Assembly: GCF_004762035.2 (NCBI RefSeq)
Contig: NZ_SIJK02000024.1
Location: 25,487 to 89,486 of the forward strand
Origin: Candidatus Chloroploca mongolica
GTDB lineage: Bacteria; Chloroflexota; Chloroflexia; Chloroflexales; Chloroflexaceae
DNA length: 64,000 nt
Direction: 5' to 3'
In this document: positions 9,024-15,362 of the stretch, piece by piece
Layout: each line of letters starts with the position of its first letter
Position numbering within the stretch: position 1 is the stretch's first letter
Translations under genes and position numbers: made by a program
The notes under the pieces: model-generated
What the model was told of the DNA's origin: nothing
Databases searched by the model: none
The model's input: only the letters and a program-made list of their open reading frames with translations

Positions 9024-9299
9024 TTAGCTCTGACGCGCTTCAAAGACCTCCAACAACTCGCGCACGACCCGTTCCCGTTCATCAAGGCTCTCACTCTGGA
9101 TGGCCGTGGTGACACAGGTGCGCAGATGTTCATCGAGAATACGCTGGTCAAGACTCGTCAGGGCCTGCCGGATCGCTCGCGTCTGGGTGAGCAAATTGAT
9201 ACAATAGGTGTCTGCTTCGACCATGCGCTGCACCCCGCGCACATGCCCCTCGATCGTCTTGAGCCGCTTGAGCAGATCTGCTTTGTGTTCGCTGTTCAT
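9024..9299 (-). CDS. csoR: Copper-sensing repressor, CsoR/FrmR family
   Basis: 91 residues from ATG 9299, chosen because GGAGG lies just upstream; an upstream in-frame extension would read through operator DNA. The all-helical DUF156 fold shows RLKTIEGHVRGVQRMVE, and the Cu(I) ligand set Cys33, His58, Cys62 (TYCINLL, EHLRTC) matches CsoR rather than formaldehyde- or persulfide-sensing relatives. Known members bind a G/C-tract operator as the apo form and release it when loaded with Cu(I). It is first in the copper operon and probably autoregulates it. Confidence 0.92.
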   Translation of the reverse strand: MNSEHKADLLKRLKTIEGHVRGVQRMVEADTYCINLLTQTRAIRQALTSLDQRILDEHLRTCVTTAIQSESLDERERVVRELLEVFEARQS

Positions 9300-9314
9300 T
9301 GCCTCCTCCACCCC

Positions 9315-9344
9315 CTCCCCCCTGGGGGGGGTACAGTCAGTATA
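9315..9344 (-). promoter_or_regulatory. csoR operator and -10 box
   Basis: On the minus strand TATACT (9339-9344) is followed by GTACCCCCCCCAGGGGGG (ending near 9317), an inverted C-tract/G-tract as in known CsoR operators. It overlaps the expected transcription start and lies just before csoR. No clear -35 box. Confidence 0.65.
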
Positions 9345-9351
9345 CCACTTC

Positions 9352-9396
9352 TTTCTTGGAAAAAAAGCCAGCGTCGCTGGCTTTTTTTCCAAGAAA
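9352..9396. terminator. Bidirectional terminator between nurA-like gene and csoR
   Basis: A perfect 21-bp stem (9352-9372 with 9376-9396), loop GTC, with A7 and T7 tracts inside the arms. It ends transcripts from the NurA gene ahead of the csoR promoter. Confidence 0.85.
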
Positions 9397-9416
9397 GATT
9401 TATATTGGTCGCCCGT

Positions 9417-10625
9417 TTAGCTCCGCGGAAACTGTTTGCTTGCTTGCTTGGCCGAAGAACTGGCCGGGGCCTCGGCGCGGTAGAGGCTTCCTTCGAGGAT
9501 GCGTAGGAACGCACGCCGGTCAGCGCTGCGCACGACGGCCTGTTCATGGGCGCGGGCCAGCGCTACCGGGTAGCCGTCGCCACGCACCGATTGGTCATAG
9601 ACGAGGGTATGCACCTGGTCAACCAGGTCTGGTTCGCGTGCGACCCATTGCGGGATCTCGATCCGACAGAGCTCACGGGCGACCCGTAGGTAGAAGAAAT
9701 GAATCAGATGGTGCCCGTACCGCTCCAGGTTGATCCGGCTCATCGAGCAGAAGATTGGCCCGCGTTGCCCTTCGGCCAACCCTGCCCCGAGAATGTCGGC
9801 ATCAACAAGCCCCTGACAGACCATACACGAGGCCTCGCGCCCGGCACCAATGTCGCTACACTCGGCACAGACCGCACCTTGCCCTGCGGCTACATCGACA
9901 TCAGGACACAACATCAAGCGGATCATGCCAACGACCTCGGGTGAGCGTGGACGACTGATATACGAGGCGACCGGGATCGCCCGCCGTCGCAATTGTTCCA
10001 GATACCCAAGATAGGGTTCAAGAAAGAAGTCCTGCACAAACCGCTCGGCCCCGGCCAGCGCCCAGCGTATCAGCGTTCCATCCTGCAACGCAAGCGCTGG
10101 CAAGTCGTCGGTCAGGTACTCATCGGCCAGTTCGGCCAGCGCGACGCCTTCTTCCACATCGCGCCGCGCACTCAGATAGCCCCCTTCAATTGCAACCCGC
10201 CGCGAACCTTCTCGCAGATAGAGATCCTCTTCACGATAGTAGAGCGTTGGCTGCGAGGTGAGGCGCGCCGTCGGCTGATGCCCATACCGCAGAAAGACCT
10301 GCCCGATGTTGAGCAGATAACAGCTCACACTCCCGTGGCGATCAAGGTCGATCTGCGATCCGTCGGTGGCGACGAGCGCATACGCGGCTGGGGGAGGGGG
10401 AAGATCGCGCACGGTTCCGAGCGGCTCAATCGGGCGGGCCAGCAACCACTGGGCGGTCGGGCGGCTGAGATCAACCGCCTGCGCCCAGTGCGCCTCGTTG
10501 CCATCGGCCTCAAGATAGTGCGCTCGTAGCGCTGCAGCCCGCGAGGCGGTCGCAGCGGCAGCACCAGCCGCCGCATGGCTCATTTCGCGGATCTGCTTGC
10601 TGAGGGTTGAGAGATCCAGTCCCAT
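9417..10625 (-). CDS. NurA-domain nuclease
   Basis: 402 residues. The NurA catalytic strand is seen as ALVATDGSQIDLDRHG near residue 87; this Asp binds Mn2+ in family members. Further family-like blocks are LALQDGTLIRWAL (second acidic region) and ISRPRSPEVVGMIRLMLCP. A four-Cys cluster (CPDVD, CAEC, CMVC around 240-270) may bind zinc and is not in the minimal NurA fold. In archaea NurA works with the HerA ATPase in resecting double-strand breaks; no HerA gene is in view. The start follows the ligase gene by 9 bases, so the two are probably cotranscribed. Confidence 0.8.
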   Translation of the reverse strand: MGLDLSTLSKQIREMSHAAAGAAAATASRAAALRAHYLEADGNEAHWAQAVDLSRPTAQWLLARPIEPLGTVRDLPPPPAAYALVATDGSQIDLDRHGSVSCYLLNIGQVFLRYGHQPTARLTSQPTLYYREEDLYLREGSRRVAIEGGYLSARRDVEEGVALAELADEYLTDDLPALALQDGTLIRWALAGAERFVQDFFLEPYLGYLEQLRRRAIPVASYISRPRSPEVVGMIRLMLCPDVDVAAGQGAVCAECSDIGAGREASCMVCQGLVDADILGAGLAEGQRGPIFCSMSRINLERYGHHLIHFFYLRVARELCRIEIPQWVAREPDLVDQVHTLVYDQSVRGDGYPVALARAHEQAVVRSADRRAFLRILEGSLYRAEAPASSSAKQASKQFPRS

Positions 10626-10634
10626 AGGCGTGGC

Positions 10635-12617
10635 TTACCGTGCTTTCAACCGCTGGGCCAACTCGACAAAGAAGGGCAGCAACTCAGGATTCTTGAGCGA
10701 GTCGGGATTCGCGGCACGTTCGACGGGCGCACCCATCAGGATCTTCTTGACCGGCACTTCAAGTTTTTTGCCGCTGAGCGTGCGCGGTACATCGGGGATC
10801 GCAAAGATCTCATCGGGCACATGGCGCGGCGAAAGCGCTGTCTTGATCGCCGTTTTGATGCGCTGTTCCAGCGCCTTATCGAGGCTCACCCCGTCGCGCA
10901 GCACCACAAAGAGCGGCATATACGATGCCCCACCTAGTCCTTCCAGGTCAATCACCAGGCTATCGAGTACCTCGGGGATCGCCTCGACGGCCCGGTAGAT
11001 CTCGCTGGTACCCATGCGAACGCCCTGGCGATTGATCGTACTATCCGAGCGTCCGTAGATCACAACCCCGCCATGCTCATTCAACACAATCCAGTCGCCG
11101 TGGCGCCACAGGCCAGGATAGACCTCAAAATAGCTTTCGCGGTAGCGGCGGCCATCAGGATCATTCCAGAAATAGATCGGCATCGAAGGCATTGGCTCGG
11201 TAATCACCAGTTCGCCCATCACCCCCGTCACACTATTGCCATCGGTGTCAAAGGCCTGCGCATTGACGCCCAGCATGCGCCCCTGAATTTCCCCGCTATA
11301 CACCGGCAACAGAGGCGTGCCGCCCACAAAACAGCCACACACATCGGTGCCTCCGCTGATCGAGGCCAGCCAGAGATCCGCCTTGACGTTGGCATAGACC
11401 CATTCAAAGCCCTCGGGTGGCAACGGCGACCCGGTTGAACCCATGCCCACAAGCATATGCAGATCGTACTCGGCACCTGGATGCACATCAGATTTCATTA
11501 GGGCTGTAATGTAACCTGCGCTTGTCCCAAAAAAGGTTATGCCCGCCTCTTCGACATACTTCCAGAGCACCCCCATATCAGGATAGCCAGGGCTGCCATC
11601 GTAGAGCGCAATCGTACTGCCCGTCAACAGCCCACCCACCAGCAAATTCCACATCATCCAGCCGGTCGTCGTAAACCAGAAAAACCGATCACCGGGCTTG
11701 AGATCCAGGTGCAGGGTCAACTCTTTCAGATGCTGGATCAGAATGCCTCCCTGGCTCTGCACAATGGGCTTGGGGAGACCGGTGGTGCCTGAGGAATAGA
11801 GCACCCAGAGGGGATGGTCGAATGCGACGTGCTCGAACTGCAACGTCCCGGGGGCTGCGCTTGCTGTTGCCCAGGGCAATACTCGTCCTTCGAGATCGTC
11901 GCCAGTCGCCGCTGGATCAAGATAAGGCACCAGGATCGTCGCTTCAAGCGTCGGCAGAGCCGCGTGAATCTCGCGCACCGCCCCGAGGCGTTCGTGGGCC
12001 TTGCCGCCGTACCGATACCCATCGACAGCAATTAGCACCTTGGGCTCGATCTGCTGAAAGCGATCAATCACACTTGGGCTGCCAAAATCGGGCGAGCAAC
12101 TCGACCAAACCGCCCCGAGACTCGCCGCCGCGAGAAAGGCCACTAGCGCCTGCGGAATATTCGGGATATAGCCAACCACCCGATCACCGGCACGCACCCC
12201 AAGTTCACGGAGCGTTGCCGCAACACCGGTTACCTGGGCCTCCAATTCAGCCCAACTCACCTCGGTAAGTGGCCTGCCCTCAGCTTGAAAGATCGCCGCA
12301 GGATGGCTCGTCGTCGCTCGGCGAAAGATATGCTCGGCATAATTGAGCTTTGCCCCCGCAAACCAGCGTGCCCCAGGCATCGTATGGCTCGACAGCACCG
12401 CCGTGTAGGGTGTCGACGACAGAATCGCGGTATATTCCCAGATCGACGCCCAGAACGCCTCGATCTCATCAACTGACCAGCGCCAGAGCTCATCATACGT
12501 CGTGAAATGCAACCCACGCGTCTCGGCAAGCCAGGTCATATAGTGCTGCATATTGCTCTGCTGCTTTAGTTCAACAGAAGGTGACCAGAGCAACATCGGG
12601 GCAGGCTCGTTCGGCAT
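10635..12617 (-). CDS. aacS: Acetoacetate-CoA ligase
   Basis: 660 residues, the usual length. Adenylate-forming enzyme motifs: AMP/ATP-binding YSSGTTGLPKPI at 274-285, GWMMWN shortly after, SGGTDVCGCF, and the C-terminal catalytic Lys region RTLSGKKLEVPVKK. The long N-terminal part starting MLLWSPS with WAETRGLHF-like text is typical of acetoacetyl-CoA synthetase rather than acetyl-CoA synthetase. It converts acetoacetate, ATP and CoA to acetoacetyl-CoA, linking to polyhydroxybutyrate, ketone-body or fatty-acid metabolism. It lies upstream of the NurA gene on the same strand; that pairing gives no functional clue. Confidence 0.9.
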   Translation of the reverse strand: MPNEPAPMLLWSPSVELKQQSNMQHYMTWLAETRGLHFTTYDELWRWSVDEIEAFWASIWEYTAILSSTPYTAVLSSHTMPGARWFAGAKLNYAEHIFRRATTSHPAAIFQAEGRPLTEVSWAELEAQVTGVAATLRELGVRAGDRVVGYIPNIPQALVAFLAAASLGAVWSSCSPDFGSPSVIDRFQQIEPKVLIAVDGYRYGGKAHERLGAVREIHAALPTLEATILVPYLDPAATGDDLEGRVLPWATASAAPGTLQFEHVAFDHPLWVLYSSGTTGLPKPIVQSQGGILIQHLKELTLHLDLKPGDRFFWFTTTGWMMWNLLVGGLLTGSTIALYDGSPGYPDMGVLWKYVEEAGITFFGTSAGYITALMKSDVHPGAEYDLHMLVGMGSTGSPLPPEGFEWVYANVKADLWLASISGGTDVCGCFVGGTPLLPVYSGEIQGRMLGVNAQAFDTDGNSVTGVMGELVITEPMPSMPIYFWNDPDGRRYRESYFEVYPGLWRHGDWIVLNEHGGVVIYGRSDSTINRQGVRMGTSEIYRAVEAIPEVLDSLVIDLEGLGGASYMPLFVVLRDGVSLDKALEQRIKTAIKTALSPRHVPDEIFAIPDVPRTLSGKKLEVPVKKILMGAPVERAANPDSLKNPELLPFFVELAQRLKAR

Positions 12618-12697
12618 CGAACACCTCCAGAGAGTATTGCATCACGAGAAGCGCCTCTTATTGTACCCTATCTTGCTAGGGCAATCACAAGATGGCA

Positions 12698-12730
12698 AGA
12701 CCTCACAGATCTTCAATACCTGTGAGGTCT
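12698..12730. repeat. 11-bp inverted repeat (AGACCTCACAG)
   Basis: AGACCTCACAG at 12698-12708 pairs perfectly with 12720-12730 across an 11-base loop. It has no T-run and looks like a short dispersed palindrome between aacS and the 2Fe-2S protein gene. Confidence 0.6.
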
Positions 12731-12752
12731 AGTCTAGCGGATTCATTCGAAG

Positions 12753-12776
12753 CTTTGCGTCTTTGCGCCTTTGCGT
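12753..12776. repeat. CTTTGCG short tandem repeat
   Basis: Three 8-base copies reading CTTTGCG followed by T or C. The motif resembles dispersed CTTTGCG-type repeats common in bacterial genomes. No gene in the 12618-12810 gap. Confidence 0.55.
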
Positions 12777-12810
12777 CACACAATCTGTCTTATGCGCTAA
12801 GGCATTGGTC

Positions 12811-13401
12811 TTAGCTAGACGGCGTCTCTTCCGAGGGCTTGATCGCCTCAGGCCGTTTCCGCTCGATTCGCTCGGCCCCCGAGTTCATCCGTTCAACGAG
12901 ACGGCTCATATCATCAGCAAAGCGTTCGGTGTCCTGGATCGGGAAGGCAAAGCGCACTGGCCCGAGTTCGTTGAGGCGGCTCAGGATGTTACGGGGGAAG
13001 AGGGCCAGTTGATCGGCAAAGTCGGTCAGCAGATTCTTAACCAGGGGCTCAAGATTTTGCACCGTATTCGTGCTCGGAGGCGGGTCAATCAGGGTTAAGA
13101 CGAGTTGCCGGATATACTCGGCGTAGCTTTGGATCTTGACTTCGCCCTGTTCACGGACGATCAGTTGACACGCGAGCCGCTGGCCTTCGGCGAGTTTCGC
13201 CTCGGGAATCCAGGCTTTTTCGGCCTCACTCGGCGGACTCAAATACTCGGCCCCTTCCACCACCTGGCAGCGGCAGAGTTGGCAGGTACCCGCGTTATCG
13301 CACAGGAAACCGATATGCGCCGCATTGCGTCGGGCGACATTCAAAACCCGCTCGCCGACCTTCGCTTCCATCGCGACATCGTTCATGATGATGGTAGACA
13401 T
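12811..13401 (-). CDS. 2Fe-2S ferredoxin-domain protein with helical C-terminal extension
   Basis: 196 residues from ATG 13401 (GAGGAGAT just upstream). The first ~90 residues are a plant/adrenodoxin-type [2Fe-2S] domain with Cys34, Cys40, Cys43 and Cys78 (CDNAGTCQLC, then LACQL). The remaining ~105 residues are an amphipathic, mostly helical region (NLEPLVKNLLTDFADQL, RFADDMSRLVERM) with a charged tail, so it is twice the size of a simple ferredoxin. Fusions of this kind occur among chlorosome envelope Fe-S proteins of green bacteria; whether that applies here is a guess. It has its own promoter. Confidence 0.75.
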   Translation of the reverse strand: MSTIIMNDVAMEAKVGERVLNVARRNAAHIGFLCDNAGTCQLCRCQVVEGAEYLSPPSEAEKAWIPEAKLAEGQRLACQLIVREQGEVKIQSYAEYIRQLVLTLIDPPPSTNTVQNLEPLVKNLLTDFADQLALFPRNILSRLNELGPVRFAFPIQDTERFADDMSRLVERMNSGAERIERKRPEAIKPSEETPSS

Positions 13402-13457
13402 GTCTGATCTCCTCTGGCTGGAGCTTGGGGGGGACACAGGTATCCAGGTCGGTCTTC

Positions 13458-13486
13458 ACAATAACATAGGCGATAGATCGCGTCAA
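13458..13486 (-). promoter_or_regulatory. Sigma70-type promoter of the 2Fe-2S protein gene
   Basis: On the minus strand TTGACG (13481-13486), 17-base spacer, TATTGT (13458-13463). The predicted start near 13451 gives a ~50-base leader. Confidence 0.5.
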
Positions 13487-13515
13487 GCAACGTGACGAGG
13501 GTGCTAAGCTTGCGC

Positions 13516-13632
13516 TCACTCCAGCACATCAAACCCAAGGGCAAAGCTTATCGCCTCGCGGAACTCGCGGAGCCTTTCTGGTGCAAGATGTGTAATATAA
13601 CCGGCGAGCTTGGCTTTGGCGATCTGATTCAT
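13516..13632 (-). pseudogene. C-terminal stump of a MazF/PemK-type toxin
   Basis: A 38-codon frame begins at ATG 13632, overlapping the antitoxin stop as ATGA, the coupling normal for RHH-MazF pairs. It encodes MNQIAKAKLAGYITHLAPER and ends in FALGL. That resembles only the last helix of MazF-type toxins (pattern QIrtisKxRLgxxigxLspexmxxVdeALxxaLGL); the catalytic SH3-like barrel is absent. The simplest reading is an internal deletion that fused the start to the C-terminus and left an inactive toxin. Recognition is by eye on a short segment. Confidence 0.55.
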
Positions 13633-13862
13633 TGCTCACCCCACGCTTGCTCAGCGTCCCAAACATCAAACTCACCTGGCGCAACGGGATGTTGCGCATA
13701 GCCTCTGGCATGCTGCTGCTCTTTTTCAAGGATGGCGTGATGGCGTAATGCGAGTTGGAGGGCTGAGCGAATAAATGCCGAGCGGGTGGTTTGCAGCGCT
13801 GCCGTCAGATGATCCACTTCAGCCAGCAACTCGTCATCAATGGTCATTTGGATCGTTTTCAC
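13629..13862 (-). CDS. Ribbon-helix-helix (CopG-type) antitoxin
   Basis: 77 residues from GTG 13862, with GAGGTG just upstream. The N-terminus VKTIQMTIDDELLAEVDHL is the DNA-binding ribbon and first helix of RHH proteins; TTRSAFIRSALQLAL is the second helix. The C-terminal tail (HPVAPGEFDVWDAEQAWGEQ) is the toxin-neutralising segment common in RHH antitoxins paired with MazF/PemK. The downstream partner is reduced to a 38-codon remnant, so this antitoxin is an orphan here. It may still repress its own promoter or counter related toxins elsewhere in the genome. Confidence 0.85.
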   Translation of the reverse strand: MKTIQMTIDDELLAEVDHLTAALQTTRSAFIRSALQLALRHHAILEKEQQHARGYAQHPVAPGEFDVWDAEQAWGEQ

Positions 13863-13896
13863 AATGCACCTCGTACGCTCGGTCGCATCAGCTTCT

Positions 13897-13937
13897 GGTG
13901 CTGGCACCGGCCAGCGTAGCTGGCCGGGGCCAGCACC
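13897..13937. repeat. 19-bp palindromic element
   Basis: Arms 13897-13915 and 13919-13937 pair with one mismatch around loop GTA. The flank CGGTCGCATCAGC (13880-13892) recurs at 62919-62931 beside another large palindrome. Confidence 0.65.
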
Positions 13938-13941
13938 ATCC

Positions 13942-14574
13942 TTACACCCCCCCAATGCCGAGGCGCGTGGCGTTGCTGCGCAGTGCGGCAATGACTTCGG
14001 CGATGAGGTCGTCGAGCGGCATTGCAATTACGTCGGCCCCGTGGCGGATGCCGTCACGACTCACTTTGGCAGCAAAGGCTTTGTCTTTCATCTTTTTCTT
14101 GACCGATGAGACTTCGACGCTGGCGATGTTTTTGTCGGGGCGCACCAGCGCTACCGCGGTGACGAACCCACTCAATTCGTCAACCGCATACAGTGTCCGT
14201 TCCAGCGGCGAGACTGGCTCGATGCCGCTGTAGTCGGCATGACTCAAGACGGCCCGCAAGACTTCCTGACTCCATCCCGTCTCCCGCAGATGCGCGACCC
14301 CGTAAAAGGGGTGCCCTGGCAGGGTCGTTGGCAGAGGCTCGCCAGCAAGCATGGCCTCGGCTAGCGCGGTCGTGGCTGGCCCTGCCTCGGGCATGCTCGG
14401 ATATTGCTCGAAGTCCATGTCATGGATCAGGCCCACCGCTTCCCAGAGATCGGCATCTTCCCCGGTCTTGTGGGCAAAATGAACCATACACGTCGCGACG
14501 GCCTCGCAATGTTTGCGCAGGCTCTCCGCCTTGACCCACTCGTACAGGGTCGCTCGGGCACGCTCACTCAACAT
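13942..14574 (-). CDS. HD-domain protein (predicted phosphohydrolase)
   Basis: 210 residues from ATG 14574 (AGAGGAT upstream). HD-superfamily metal ligands are visible: His in LRKHCEAV, the signature HDMD in VGLIHDMDFEQYP, His in GHPFYG, and ADYSG-region Asp/His (LSHADYS). The layout matches small HDIG-type proteins acting on nucleotides or other phosphoesters; the substrate is unknown. Its start overlaps the stop of the upstream glycosyltransferase gene by 7 bases, so it is the last complete enzyme gene of that operon. Confidence 0.8.
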   Translation of the reverse strand: MLSERARATLYEWVKAESLRKHCEAVATCMVHFAHKTGEDADLWEAVGLIHDMDFEQYPSMPEAGPATTALAEAMLAGEPLPTTLPGHPFYGVAHLRETGWSQEVLRAVLSHADYSGIEPVSPLERTLYAVDELSGFVTAVALVRPDKNIASVEVSSVKKKMKDKAFAAKVSRDGIRHGADVIAMPLDDLIAEVIAALRSNATRLGIGGV

Positions 14575-15350
14575 ACATGATCCTCTTTCTTCTTGATCCC
14601 ACATGCGTTGTGCAGGCTCCATAATAGCAAAAAAGTGACGAGCTCGTGCCATGCCATGGTGGCACAGAGCAAGAAGCCCACTGGCCCATCACGCCATCCT
14701 CCGAGTTGTCCATAGCGCCGCCAAAATTCGCGTGCCGGTGCCCCGAGCAGGTTGCGCCAGCGCATGATGCGCCCCTGTCGGTAGAGGGTCTGCGCTTCGG
14801 CGAGCGCGTAGCGGCTCTGTTTGTGCCACAATTCGTCGAGGCGCTCGATATTTTCGTGCCAGAGATGCTCGTGCGTTGAAGTGATGGCTCCGTCCAGGCT
14901 CGCCGCTTCATGCACCAGGCGGCTTTCGTCAAAGTGTGCCGCACTCCGCCGGAGCAAGCGGAGTTGGTGGTCGGGATACCAGCCGCCGCCTTGCAGGATC
15001 TGACCGAAGAAGCGATTGTAGCGCGGCAGGCGGAACCCCGCTGCCGTTGGCTTGTTCTGCAGGGTCGCCACCAGTTCGTCGGCGAGCGCGGGTGTGACCA
15101 GTTCGTCGGCATCAAGGAAGAGCACCCAGGGGGCACTGGCGAGTTCCAGGCCCCGGTTGCGTTGCGCTGGAAAGCCACGCCAGGCTTCGCAGACGACCCG
15201 TGCCCCGTGCCGCTGCGCTCGTTCCGCTGTACGGTCAGTGGTGCGGTCGTCGAGCAGCACGATCAACTCGTCGGCCAGGCCGCTCACACTGCTCAGGCAC
15301 GTCTCGATATACGCTTCTTCGTCGCGGGCAATGATCACCACGGCCAGCAT
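14568..15350 (-). CDS. Family 2 glycosyltransferase (WaaE/KdtX-like)
   Basis: 260 residues. The GT-A nucleotide-binding start is LAVVIIARDEEAYIETCLSS, with LLDDRTTDRT and the metal-binding motif FLDADE (DxD type) at about residues 77-82. QRNRGLELASAPWV is typical of the WaaE/LpsA beta-1,4-glucosyltransferase-like subfamily. A C-terminal hydrophobic segment (HELVTFLLLWSLHNAC) may associate with the membrane. It would add a sugar to a lipid-linked or cell-wall glycan. AAGGAG lies before ATG 15350, and it follows the membrane glycosyltransferase gene by 12 bases. Confidence 0.88.
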   Translation of the reverse strand: MLAVVIIARDEEAYIETCLSSVSGLADELIVLLDDRTTDRTAERAQRHGARVVCEAWRGFPAQRNRGLELASAPWVLFLDADELVTPALADELVATLQNKPTAAGFRLPRYNRFFGQILQGGGWYPDHQLRLLRRSAAHFDESRLVHEAASLDGAITSTHEHLWHENIERLDELWHKQSRYALAEAQTLYRQGRIMRWRNLLGAPAREFWRRYGQLGGWRDGPVGFLLCATMAWHELVTFLLLWSLHNACGIKKKEDHVC

Positions 15351-15362
15351 GGCTGCTCCTTT

